26,837 nt of DNA from JAGLTQ01 sp964605385. GTDB taxonomy: Bacteria > Pseudomonadota > Gammaproteobacteria > UBA6429 > Thiohalophilaceae. The stretch spans positions 1-26,837 of the forward strand of contig CAZSCK010000034.1 of NCBI GenBank assembly GCA_964605385.1, given 5' to 3'. Shown piece by piece: positions 1-7,964 of this stretch. Within the stretch, counting starts at the first letter, position 1, and each line of letters begins with the position of its first letter. A program made the position numbers and the translations under genes. The notes under the pieces are model-generated. The model did no database searches and had not been told where the DNA came from. It was given only the letters and a program-made list of their open reading frames with translations.

Positions 1-25
1 TATTAATAGGTTAGCGTGGTTCGAC

Positions 26-47
26 CCTAATCTCCGCCTAATCTCCG
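26..47. repeat. tandem duplication of an 11-bp unit
   Basis: CCTAATCTCCG occurs twice head to tail (26-36 and 37-47), just outside the degenerate attC-like palindrome. On the minus strand each copy contains ATTAGG, which is close to the GTTRRRY core. Whether this is a recombination scar or chance cannot be told from the window. No gene is visible in bases 1-117. Confidence 0.5.
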
Positions 48-61
48 TGAACGATTAAGCT

Positions 62-116
62 GTGCGGTGCAAACGAAGCGCAGCGTAGTGAGCATCCGCA
101 CGAGCGCCTTATATGC
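62..116 (-). other. degenerate attC-like site after the first cassette gene
   Basis: Reading the minus strand, GCATATAAG (116-108) begins two bases after the stop codon of the nuclease-like gene and matches the left core of the next site (GCATATAAC) except for its last base. It is followed by complementary arms GCATCCGCAC (plus 92-101) and GTGCGGTGC (plus 62-70), which differ by one unpaired A, as in the extrahelical bases of attC sites. The right core is poor: the nearest GTT on the minus strand is GTTCAC around 52-47. The palindrome is seen directly; calling it a decayed or array-terminal attC is inference from its position and from the two better sites nearby. Confidence 0.45.
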
Positions 117-117
117 T

Positions 118-657
118 TTAACGCATAAGTATTTTAGCTATGATAATAGCAGGCTCATTTTCGTAACCTTTAGATGCAAGCTCATATACTTTTTGTTTTA
201 TATCTTCTGGCGACAAAAATACCCAACCATTATTATTAAAAAGACTTTTAATCTCTTCTGACTTTGATTGATACACGTTACCAGCGGCTAAGCCAAGACT
301 AATAGTTGTGCTTTCATTTGCCATATTTAATTGAATAAGATCTTTTTTTAATCTTGAAAAGACAATATTACGATAGTTCTCGCAGGTAAATAATTTATAC
401 CTGCCTTCGGGTACTTCGTAGCTTTCACAAAGTTCGTTATATCTTACTCCTGGTGAATCTAAATATGATTTAGCCTCTAGCGCAGTAATGCTGTTTTTTC
501 TTACGTTGTAAGCTAATAAATCTATTTCAGGGCGAGGTATTGAATGTTTTCCAATATCTCGCTTTTCTTGTTTAGTGAGATTGACTTTGAAAGATTGCCT
601 AACCCAATGCCCTTCATGCTCTAGTAGAGTTTTAATTATGGCTTCAAAGTGATCCAC
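118..657 (-). CDS. small PD-(D/E)XK nuclease-like cassette protein
   Basis: A 179-residue protein of unknown function. The central stretch has Asp46 in PEIDLLAY, then EAK at 61-63 after a short gap that would span two beta strands. The D-x14-ExK spacing is that of the PD-(D/E)XK (restriction-endonuclease-like) fold, and an acidic helix comes first (Glu5). No signal peptide or membrane segment is visible. The start is GTG, chosen because AAAGGA lies seven bases upstream, the same layout as in the next gene. The gene is flanked by attC-like palindromes and stops two bases before one, as expected of an integron cassette. A nuclease role in defence or DNA processing is inference from the fold signature alone; I do not recognise a named family. 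Confidence 0.6.
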   Translation of the reverse strand: MDHFEAIIKTLLEHEGHWVRQSFKVNLTKQEKRDIGKHSIPRPEIDLLAYNVRKNSITALEAKSYLDSPGVRYNELCESYEVPEGRYKLFTCENYRNIVFSRLKKDLIQLNMANESTTISLGLAAGNVYQSKSEEIKSLFNNNGWVFLSPEDIKQKVYELASKGYENEPAIIIAKILMR

Positions 658-670
658 TATATTTCCTTTT

Positions 671-740
671 GCATATAACGGTTGAGTTAAATTGCGGCGC
701 GTCTTTTTGTGACGTCAATTTTGAACGATTTGTTATATGC
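671..740 (-). other. attC recombination site (cassette boundary)
   Basis: The ends form a perfect 9-bp inverted repeat, GCATATAAC (671-679) and GTTATATGC (732-740). Inside it are complementary arms, about GTTAAATTG (684-694 region) and CAATTTTGAAC (716-726), with unpaired bases in one arm and a short variable centre. The 70-bp length, the AAC/GTT cores and the position between the stop of the Sel1-repeat gene (742) and the ribosome site of the next gene all fit an integron attC site. Because the cassette genes lie on the minus strand, the recombining core is the GTTATAT at 679-673 on that strand. Seen in sequence; no folding calculation was run. Confidence 0.75.
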
Positions 741-741
741 T

Positions 742-1476
742 TTATTGATGTTCTTGTTTTTTAATGATTTTGTTCAAGTATCTTTTTATCTCTTGATTTC
801 GTATGGTTTTCGCTTGATTTATAAAGCTGTTTGCTTTTTTTATTTCACTTGGAGTCATTATCTTTTTAATTTTTGCTGCTGCGATATCAGCATTAGGCTC
901 ATTATTGATAGCGGATAAAGACATGTAAGTATAAGCAAGCACTAAATTTCTTTTTACTTCATCACCATCGGCGAACATAGCACCTAAATCTCTTTGCGCC
1001 ATTCTCTGTCCTTGTTCACCTGCTAAAAGCAGCCATTTTAACGCTTCTTTAGGGTTTTTCTTGACTCCCTCTCCTAATAAATACATGATTCCGACATTAT
1101 GCTGGGAATCTGCATGTCCTTTTTCTGCTGAAAATAAATATAATTTTTTGGCTTTGACTGGATTCTTTTTTACTCCTAAACCGTTGTCGTACATTCTGGC
1201 TAAATTAAAAATTGCCTGAATATTCATTTTAAGTGAGGACTTCTTAAAAAGAATCAAAGCTTTAGTATATTCTTTTATTGTGTAATGGTATGTACCAAGC
1301 CACATTTGTGCTTCGGCATTACCTGAATTAGATTGATTAATAAGACTGCTCATTGCTTTGGTATTTCCATTAAAAGCAAACATTGCGGTTTTTTCTAGTT
1401 CTGACACTGCAATTGCAGAACTGAAAAAAGTTAAAACAAAAGAAATTATTAAAATTCTTAAGAATAATACATTCAT
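742..1476 (-). CDS. secreted Sel1-like repeat protein
   Basis: A 244-residue protein with an N-terminal signal peptide (MNVLFLRILI, then a hydrophobic run ending near SAIA around residue 22) and at least three Sel1-type helical repeats of about 36 residues. Repeat signatures include ARMYDNGLGVKKNP, VGIMYLLGEGVKKNP and LGAMFADGDEVKRN. Sel1 repeats are alpha/alpha scaffolds for protein contacts, and here would act in the periplasm or outside the cell. I start it at 1476 rather than at an ATG at 1533, because the longer form runs into the attC palindrome, whereas 1476 has AAGGAA six bases upstream and opens directly into the signal peptide. The C-terminus is lysine-rich. It is a cassette gene between two attC sites; the partner and role are unknown. 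Confidence 0.8.
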   Translation of the reverse strand: MNVLFLRILIISFVLTFFSSAIAVSELEKTAMFAFNGNTKAMSSLINQSNSGNAEAQMWLGTYHYTIKEYTKALILFKKSSLKMNIQAIFNLARMYDNGLGVKKNPVKAKKLYLFSAEKGHADSQHNVGIMYLLGEGVKKNPKEALKWLLLAGEQGQRMAQRDLGAMFADGDEVKRNLVLAYTYMSLSAINNEPNADIAAAKIKKIMTPSEIKKANSFINQAKTIRNQEIKRYLNKIIKKQEHQ

Positions 1477-1504
1477 CAAATTTCCTTGTTGTAATTTGTG
1501 TTTA

Positions 1505-1607
1505 CATATAACGCCCTCATCAGGGGCTTTCAAAGCTGGCGCGGGTTTTGCGTTTTTTGCAAACGCCGTGACAGGTTTGAAAGTCCCGCTGGATGTAATT
1601 GTTATAT
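1505..1607 (-). other. VCR-like attC recombination site
   Basis: On the minus strand the order is ATATAAC (1607-1601), GGGACTTTCAAA (1587-1576), a GC-rich centre with its own partial hairpin, TTTGAAAGCCCC (1534-1523), then GGGCGTTATAT ending at 1506. The inner arms pair over 12 bases with one mismatch, and the outer cores pair ATATAAC with GTTATAT. From memory, this arrangement, including the GGGAC and GCCCC arms and the GGGCGTTA end, resembles the Vibrio cholerae repeat (VCR) class of attC sites. The site starts 16 bases after the stop of the large ATPase gene, so that gene belongs to the cassette it closes. Confidence 0.8.
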
Positions 1608-1623
1608 TTGCGTTTTCATTCTA

Positions 1624-4600
1624 CTACAGTTCAATATTTACTGGATCTGCATATAGTTTTTCTGATTTCCAAAGTCCAACAGGATTATTGATTTCTCTTA
1701 TTTTTGGTTGCCTTGATCCAGCGTTTGATACTAGCAATATCTTATACATATCCCCTTTCTTGGAGTTGTATAATTGTTTTGCCCAATTCCATTGCGTTCC
1801 AGATATTTGAAATAACTGTGGTGATTCATCCGTTTTGCTTTTGACTTCATAGTAAGCAATATCCTCCCCGTTATTCCTTATAACAAAGTCATAACCCTTT
1901 CCAACGCTTCCACTTTTGTTAAGCCAAACTACATCATCTAAAGGATACTTCTTTTCTAAATAAATATTTGCTACAGACTCACCCCAGTCTCCAATTGCTT
2001 TGCGGTCGCGAGTTTTTACTGGGTTATTTTTATCTTCCTCTAAATCATCAGAGTTCCCTGTGTTTTTGGACTCAATTTCATCTGTCGTGGTCTGACCAGA
2101 TAAATCCTCAGACTTTCGTTTTTCAAAATCAGCTTCATCCTCAATTGGAACTGCATCGTTAGGATTAATTTCTGGAATCCAGTCCATTTCATCCTTAACC
2201 ACGTTAGAATCCTTTATTTGTTCCTGCTCCCATTTTTCAAATTCTTCAAACCTATCTATGCTTACTGCTTTTAACCCTGTCTCCTCTTCGAATTCTGCAA
2301 CTTTATCCAGCTTTAACCCCAGCACTTTAACCATTTTTTCAATATTGTCATGATCTTTGTTATAGTCATCGTTTAAATCATTGAGCAATATTTCTGACAG
2401 TGGTTGCTTAATTAGGATTGATTCTTTGTTGTATAGCCAGTAATTTTCTTTTAAGGATGTCAAGATTTTTGAATTCACAATCTCTCCTATTGTAAATTCC
2501 TCGTATAAGTATGTTTTTCTTTTTGTTCGTCCACAAAGCCTATTGGGATTATTGATCAATAATAATTGCCACAAAAAAATAGAACGACCTTTATTGATAT
2601 TCTCAATCGAATATTCTAATCCGTTAATTGAAATATTTGGATTAAACCCATCTATGCGTTGAGCATACCGACTATCTACTTTTGAAACTGGGTCTTTTTC
2701 TTCAATGACTTTGAGATTATCATAGACATCAAGGCATTTAAAAAAGTCTTTGACTTCTTTAGTTATCTCTGAACCAATATGAATAAAATGAATTGTTTCA
2801 TCTGTGCCACCATCAAACCATCCTGATAATATTTTTGAATTGAAATATACATATGTTTCATTCAGTTTTTGGAACGAAATATCTCCAACTTGATTTTTAC
2901 AACGAACAAACCAACATGAATTTAATAGGTCACATATTTCTTTTTTTTGATACTCATTTGAGTCAGCCCAAATAACTAAGGCTGATTTAACATCTTCTAT
3001 ATACTCATCTTTATCAATTAATCCACCTTGATATTTTGGAATAATAAATTCCTTAATTTCTGCTATCTTATTTGGTGCCACAAGCCCAAGACTCATTAAG
3101 AACTCATTTGATTCTTCAATATCCACCAAAGTCCTTTTAACAGTTTTAAACTTTGATTCTCCTTTTGTCGGCAGATAAACCTGTATATCACCTGAATCAT
3201 TTTCAGGGCTAACATGTGAGCCATCTTCCAGTCTAATAATTGGGCGTTCACGTAGAACCCCTTTTTTCTGGTAGCCTGCACCAGCTCTATACAGTGCTTT
3301 ATTTTTTGTAATGCTTGAATAAAAGTCCACAACCCAACTATCAGGCTTGATTTTTATGAATTCTTCGGTAATTTCCGAACAAAACCTTTGCATTGTGATT
3401 TCTGGTATACCTAATTCTCCAGTCAAATAATCCCTTAATATTCTTGTTTTATCATATGTTATATCAGTACTTAGCCAAGAGTTTCTGTTAAAAAGTCGTG
3501 AGCAATCTATTTCTTCCAACAAATTAGTTAATTCTTTTTCCCTTGCTAGTATGGTGTTACCTGCATTTTCATAACTGCCGATTGATGTTGGCAACAGAGA
3601 TTCATTTGCAAATATTGATTTAACTTGATCGAATGCCGAAATATATAAGGGATGTTCATTTTCAGAATCAATTGGTAGTATTGATAGAACCTTAACATTC
3701 AATAACCCACTATTTTTTAGTCCTATTATGCTTTCCGCTACGAGAGCGGATAGTGCTGTTGTAATAAGCCGATTTTGATCGTCATCGAAAGGGATCGACT
3801 CTCTACTGGGAGTAGTTTTATATGGGGCATGAACTAAAAATTTAAATCCCGTTCTTTCGTTTGTTGGAAAGAATACAAATAGTTTTGAATCATGTGCTGG
3901 GACTACTGTCCCATCGCTGCTTAATGGATAAGCCACCACAATATTTAATTTTGCATCTTCTACTTCAATGTTTTTTGTGAATAAAAAATATTCTAATAGG
4001 CTATCTTTTTCATTAACCTGCGAAATCAAGCTTACCTTGTTGTCGTCAATTTCTGATAAATAATGGCCACCATCAGACTCTGTCTTCCATTGAATCTCCT
4101 TAATGTTACGCAGAAACAATAATGACTCTGACTCTAATGCTTGAAGGCGGTATGAAATTTGTTTGTAGGTATTATCAGTTGAAATATCTGGATGATTGAA
4201 TGGTAATATAATTTCCGTAAATTTTCTTTCAATATATGTTGGTTCAATCTCTTCTGGTACTATAAAATCAATGACTTGAAAGTGATAATCACCAGAGTGA
4301 ATGCTTGGTGTCTTTGTGATTGCAAAAACTGATTTAAATCCAGCTCCGAATGTTCCTATTGAGTTAACATCATCTTTTTTTGTTGATGATCCAACTGTTG
4401 TTATTGAATCAACATCATTAAAATCAAAAAGTTTTTCCCCGTTATGTGTTATTGATAATGATTTTGATGTTAATCTAAATATAACCTCTGATGCACCTGC
4501 ATCATCAGCATTCTGTAAAAGCTCATAAATAAAATGAGATGGATCAGAATATAGACCAGCAATAATTTCATGTGAATTATCGTTATTGTCACGGCATGAC

Positions 4601-4644
4601 TGAATATGCTTACGTCTCTTGTTTGTTAAATCTGATAATTCCAC
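1624..4644 (-). CDS. sacsin/NO VEIN-like ATPase with C-terminal DUF3883 nuclease-like domain
   Basis: A 1006-residue protein. The N-terminus is a GHKL (Hsp90/sacsin-type) ATP-binding domain: ELLQNADDA (41-49, N box with Asn45), HNGE (67-70) and GTFGAGFKSVF (97-107, glycine lid). A long middle region has no motif I recognise. An acidic, disordered-looking linker covers about 790-878. The last ~125 residues match the DUF3883/NO VEIN C-terminal pattern, with Glu889 in GDWGE, Asp919 in GKGYDF and EVK at 933-935, a PD-(D/E)XK-type active site. Start is GTG at 4644 with AAAGGG about 11 bases upstream. Proteins with this pairing occur in bacterial defence regions, so an ATP-gated nuclease acting against phage or plasmid DNA is plausible but inferred. 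At about 3 kb it is very large for an integron cassette. Confidence 0.8.
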   Translation of the reverse strand: MELSDLTNKRRKHIQSCRDNNDNSHEIIAGLYSDPSHFIYELLQNADDAGASEVIFRLTSKSLSITHNGEKLFDFNDVDSITTVGSSTKKDDVNSIGTFGAGFKSVFAITKTPSIHSGDYHFQVIDFIVPEEIEPTYIERKFTEIILPFNHPDISTDNTYKQISYRLQALESESLLFLRNIKEIQWKTESDGGHYLSEIDDNKVSLISQVNEKDSLLEYFLFTKNIEVEDAKLNIVVAYPLSSDGTVVPAHDSKLFVFFPTNERTGFKFLVHAPYKTTPSRESIPFDDDQNRLITTALSALVAESIIGLKNSGLLNVKVLSILPIDSENEHPLYISAFDQVKSIFANESLLPTSIGSYENAGNTILAREKELTNLLEEIDCSRLFNRNSWLSTDITYDKTRILRDYLTGELGIPEITMQRFCSEITEEFIKIKPDSWVVDFYSSITKNKALYRAGAGYQKKGVLRERPIIRLEDGSHVSPENDSGDIQVYLPTKGESKFKTVKRTLVDIEESNEFLMSLGLVAPNKIAEIKEFIIPKYQGGLIDKDEYIEDVKSALVIWADSNEYQKKEICDLLNSCWFVRCKNQVGDISFQKLNETYVYFNSKILSGWFDGGTDETIHFIHIGSEITKEVKDFFKCLDVYDNLKVIEEKDPVSKVDSRYAQRIDGFNPNISINGLEYSIENINKGRSIFLWQLLLINNPNRLCGRTKRKTYLYEEFTIGEIVNSKILTSLKENYWLYNKESILIKQPLSEILLNDLNDDYNKDHDNIEKMVKVLGLKLDKVAEFEEETGLKAVSIDRFEEFEKWEQEQIKDSNVVKDEMDWIPEINPNDAVPIEDEADFEKRKSEDLSGQTTTDEIESKNTGNSDDLEEDKNNPVKTRDRKAIGDWGESVANIYLEKKYPLDDVVWLNKSGSVGKGYDFVIRNNGEDIAYYEVKSKTDESPQLFQISGTQWNWAKQLYNSKKGDMYKILLVSNAGSRQPKIREINNPVGLWKSEKLYADPVNIEL

Positions 4645-4683
4645 GAATATTTAAACCCTTTGGTGCTGCGCTTGGTCTTGAGA

Positions 4684-4691
4684 AATATAAC
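4684..4691 (-). other. core-site-like right boundary of the cassette array
   Basis: AATATAAC on the plus strand (GTTATATT on the minus strand) repeats the core found at the two clear attC sites and lies 40 bases before the start of the large ATPase gene. This is where a cassette carrying that gene should begin, at a G^TT crossover. No matching palindromic arm is visible on its right, so it resembles an attI-like or secondary-site junction rather than a full attC. An 8-base match in AT-rich DNA can occur by chance. Confidence 0.35.
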
Positions 4692-4724
4692 TAGTTGATA
4701 TGAAGCCTTCTTGGACTCCCTATT

Positions 4725-4750
4725 AGTCTTAATATATCACTTTTAAGACT
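4725..4750 (-). promoter_or_regulatory. hairpin containing a candidate extended -10 promoter
   Basis: AGTCTTAA (4725-4732) and TTAAGACT (4743-4750) form a perfect 8-bp inverted repeat. Inside it, reading the minus strand, TG-A-TATATT (4739-4731) resembles an extended -10 element pointing at the large ATPase gene; no good -35 is seen. It would lie outside the cassette boundary at about 4691, as the Pc promoter does in integrons. No T-run follows the palindrome on either strand, so I do not call it a terminator. The 179-bp spacer 4645-4823 holds no gene. Confidence 0.3.
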
Positions 4751-4823
4751 ACCTATTGCGATATTTAAAGGGTAAAAGTAGTCGTAAATTAATGTTCTCT
4801 AATGTGGTTTTATTATTAGTAGC

Positions 4824-7800
4824 TTATGAAATTGTTAGTCGTCGATGTATTGCATTATAAATAATGGGTATCAGTACTAAACTCACTAAAATCGAAAAAC
4901 TCAAACCAAAGACAATCACAATTGCGAGTGGCTGTAACATTTCTGAACCTTCACCTAAACCTATCGCTAATGGCAGCATGCCAATGACCGTTGTTAAGGT
5001 GGTCATTAATATCGGTCGAAATCTTAAGTTTGCAGCGAACAGTATCGCATCATGGATGCTGTTATTTTGTGTGCTTTGTAGTTTTCTACGAGAAAGTTCT
5101 ATTTGTTCAACGAGCACAATGGCATTGTTGACGACGATGCCTGATAACATAATGATACCAAGCCAGACAGGCATAGTAACTGTGAGTCCAAAAAGTTTGA
5201 GTCCTATAGTCGTGCCTATGAACATGAAAGGGATGCTGAGTAATATAACAAACGGATTAACTAATGATTCGTATTGAATCGCCATGACAACAAAAACAAG
5301 GAAGAGGGCTAATCCAACCAGTATGAAAGTTTTATTCTGGCTTTCATGCTTTGCTTTAAATGTTTCACTTTCATATAGGGTGTAACCACTCGGTATGTCT
5401 AATGTTTCGAGTTGTTGGTTAACTTTATCTTCTATTTCAGACAGTGAAGAGTCTGGATTGATCGATGCGCTAATTTCTACCACGCGGCGTTGATTGTCGC
5501 GTTTTATACGAGAAGGGGTTTGTTGAAGTTTTAATGTCGCAACATCTTGTAGACGTATGACTTTGCTATTAACAACGCTGACGATAATGTTGTTTAAACG
5601 GTTCTTGCTGTTGGTCATGTTTTTAGGGAGTTTTAACAGAATATTATGTTCTTTGTCACCGTCTAAAATACCCGATACCACTAAACCACTCATTGCAAGT
5701 CTGACTGCCTGACCAATTTCTTCAATACTTATACCCAGGCTGGCGGCGCGAATACGATCGACTTTTACCGCGAGTTCATCAGAAAAATTTTCATAGTTGT
5801 GTGAGAGGTTTCTAAATTCTTTAATGGCTTTTAGTTTTGTAACAAGCTCGGTGCCTAAATCTCTAAGTACGTTGATATCGGGACCTTGAATACGAATATT
5901 AAAATCATCACTGCCACGGCCTATGCGAATGCCTCGTACACCTTGTACACGCATCCAGACATTAAGCCCAACAAGATTGAGTTTGCCAATTTTTTTACGC
6001 ATTTTTTGTACAAAGTCATTTGTTGAAATTTCACGTGAGGAAGAGGTATGCAGTTGTACTTTCAAACTGCTGTATTGACTCGATTCTCTCTGGAAACGAC
6101 CAAAGACAAAACCACCTGTTGTGGTAAAAACTTTATCCACTTCTTTTTGTTTTAAGAAAAAGTCTTCAAGTATTTTTACTGATGCATCCATGTCTTCGAG
6201 TTGGGTGCCTGAATCAGTATGTAATGAAACACGTATAAGTCCTTCATCGACTTGCGGCAAAAAACTGTCTTTTAAGGTGGTAAATAAACCAATGGAAACA
6301 ACGAATAAAATAATTAAGGTGATCACAAAAATTTGTGGTGCATTTAACATGCGTTTTAAAAATTGAAGGTATGCATTTCGAAAAATACTCAACCATGCTT
6401 CTGTTTTAATTTGTAGCGTTGATGCTTTTGAGTCACCAATGCGTGTGCTTAGAGCAGGAACGATCGTTGTTGCAACGAGTAAGGATGTCAGCATGGCAGC
6501 CGACAAGGTATAAATAAGCTCGTTAAAGAGTAAGCCGACTAAACCACCAATGAACAAAAAAGGTAAAATGGCTGCTAAGTTGGTGCTGGTCGATGCGACC
6601 ATGGCGCTGGTGATTTCTGCGGCGGCTTCTGTTGCGGCTTTAATTTTATCTTTTTCATCTTGCTGATGACGATTGATGTTTTCTAACATAATGATGGTGT
6701 TATCAATCAGTAGTCCAACACCTAAAGCGATACCACCTAATGTCATAATATTGAGTGATAATTTACCCAGGCTCATAATGATAAAGGTAGAAAAAATCGC
6801 GAGCGGTATTGCTGTACCAATCACTAAGGTACGACCAAGGTGACCCAGGAATAAATAAACGACAATCATCGCTAACACGGCACCAGAGATTACGGCGAGG
6901 GTGGCGTTGTTAATGGCATGTTTAACAAAAATGGATTGATCATCGACTACACTAATGCTGATGTCATCAGGAATAAGTTTTTGTGCTTTTAACTTTTCAA
7001 TTTGTCGCTGTACATTTTCAACGACTTCAACAGTATTGGCTTGAGGTTGTTTTTGGATTGAAAGCTTAATACCTGATTCTTTATTTAAACGGATACGTAC
7101 ACGTTCTTCGGCATGGCTATCTATAATGCGTGCAACATCGGTGAGCCTGATAAGTTGTAATGCCTGCGTTGATGTGTTTGATTGAGGACTCTTTTGAATA
7201 CGTTTAATAATGAGTTGTTTTAAATCTTCAAGATTTTTAAAACGTCCTTCTGTACGCACACTGATTTCTTTTTTATACGCTAACAGTCTGCCGCCGGGAA
7301 TGTCCTGGTTTTCTGATTGTATTTTCGAGACTACATCACTATAGTTGAGCCCTAAACGTGCAAGTTTTTCCTGGTCAAGCACCACTTGATATTCACGTAC
7401 TGTTCCGCCGCCGACTTCAGCCGATGCAACACCCGATAAATTAATTAACCAATTTCGAAAGTCATAATCAACCCAGTCACGTAACTCGATGGTGTTTCTT
7501 TTACTGGAACTGATGGCATATTCCATAACGGGAATTTGTTGTGGGTCGCGCTTGTAGATAACCGGTGGAGTAATTGTATCCGGTAAAAAACGTTTTGCTC
7601 GATCAAGTCGGGTACTGGCATCTCTTAGTGCATCATTAATATCAGTGCCATAAGGAAAGCCAAGGTCTATGGATACCCTTCCTTCACTGGTGCTTGATTG
7701 TATCGATGTCGCGCCATCTGTAATGGCTAGTTGTTCTTCGACTTGACGAGTAACTTTGTCTTCCATGATGATAGTTGGAACATTGGGATCAAAAATGCGC

Positions 7801-7964
7801 ACACGGACTTCGGGGTAAATTAAATGCGGCAGTAGGTTAATGCGAAGTTCGTCGAGTGAAAAGAAGCCAAGCATTAACACGCTTAAGGAAAGCATGAGCA
7901 CGCTAATTGGTCTACGTGCAGACCAGGAGGCTAAACCACCTGTGTTGTGCTGTTTTCTATCCAT
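4824..7964 (-). CDS. RND efflux pump inner-membrane permease (HAE-1 type)
   Basis: A 1046-residue resistance-nodulation-division transporter, which exports hydrophobic or amphipathic compounds using proton flow. The N-terminus (SARRPISVLMLSLSVLML, 15-32) is the usual first membrane helix, followed by the periplasmic porter domain. The TM4 signature is GVGLLIDNTIIMLEN (415-429), where Asp421 is kept but the second Asp of AcrB is Asn422. TM10 reads GIVVNNAIVLVEQ, with Asn where AcrB has Lys940. This D-N/N-N pattern is that of SwrC-like members rather than AcrB or CusA. Length is normal for the family. The start codon overlaps the stop of the adaptor gene (TAATG), so the two are translationally coupled. 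No outer-membrane channel gene is in the window. Substrate unknown. Confidence 0.92.
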   Translation of the reverse strand: MDRKQHNTGGLASWSARRPISVLMLSLSVLMLGFFSLDELRINLLPHLIYPEVRVRIFDPNVPTIIMEDKVTRQVEEQLAITDGATSIQSSTSEGRVSIDLGFPYGTDINDALRDASTRLDRAKRFLPDTITPPVIYKRDPQQIPVMEYAISSSKRNTIELRDWVDYDFRNWLINLSGVASAEVGGGTVREYQVVLDQEKLARLGLNYSDVVSKIQSENQDIPGGRLLAYKKEISVRTEGRFKNLEDLKQLIIKRIQKSPQSNTSTQALQLIRLTDVARIIDSHAEERVRIRLNKESGIKLSIQKQPQANTVEVVENVQRQIEKLKAQKLIPDDISISVVDDQSIFVKHAINNATLAVISGAVLAMIVVYLFLGHLGRTLVIGTAIPLAIFSTFIIMSLGKLSLNIMTLGGIALGVGLLIDNTIIMLENINRHQQDEKDKIKAATEAAAEITSAMVASTSTNLAAILPFLFIGGLVGLLFNELIYTLSAAMLTSLLVATTIVPALSTRIGDSKASTLQIKTEAWLSIFRNAYLQFLKRMLNAPQIFVITLIILFVVSIGLFTTLKDSFLPQVDEGLIRVSLHTDSGTQLEDMDASVKILEDFFLKQKEVDKVFTTTGGFVFGRFQRESSQYSSLKVQLHTSSSREISTNDFVQKMRKKIGKLNLVGLNVWMRVQGVRGIRIGRGSDDFNIRIQGPDINVLRDLGTELVTKLKAIKEFRNLSHNYENFSDELAVKVDRIRAASLGISIEEIGQAVRLAMSGLVVSGILDGDKEHNILLKLPKNMTNSKNRLNNIIVSVVNSKVIRLQDVATLKLQQTPSRIKRDNQRRVVEISASINPDSSLSEIEDKVNQQLETLDIPSGYTLYESETFKAKHESQNKTFILVGLALFLVFVVMAIQYESLVNPFVILLSIPFMFIGTTIGLKLFGLTVTMPVWLGIIMLSGIVVNNAIVLVEQIELSRRKLQSTQNNSIHDAILFAANLRFRPILMTTLTTVIGMLPLAIGLGEGSEMLQPLAIVIVFGLSFSILVSLVLIPIIYNAIHRRLTIS

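Noticed and set aside
1477..1533. A 19-codon longer N-terminus for the Sel1-repeat protein
   Set aside because: It runs into the attC arm, has no ribosome site and would bury the signal peptide; the ATG at 1476 has AAGGAA and opens straight into the signal.
1358..1810. A 150-codon plus-strand frame
   Set aside because: It crosses two minus-strand genes and the attC palindrome, and its sequence matches no domain; it is the complement of real features.
4725..4826. A terminator for the efflux operon in the spacer after the permease
   Set aside because: GACTAC/GTAGTC and AGTCTTAA/TTAAGACT palindromes are present, but neither is followed by a T-run on the minus strand.
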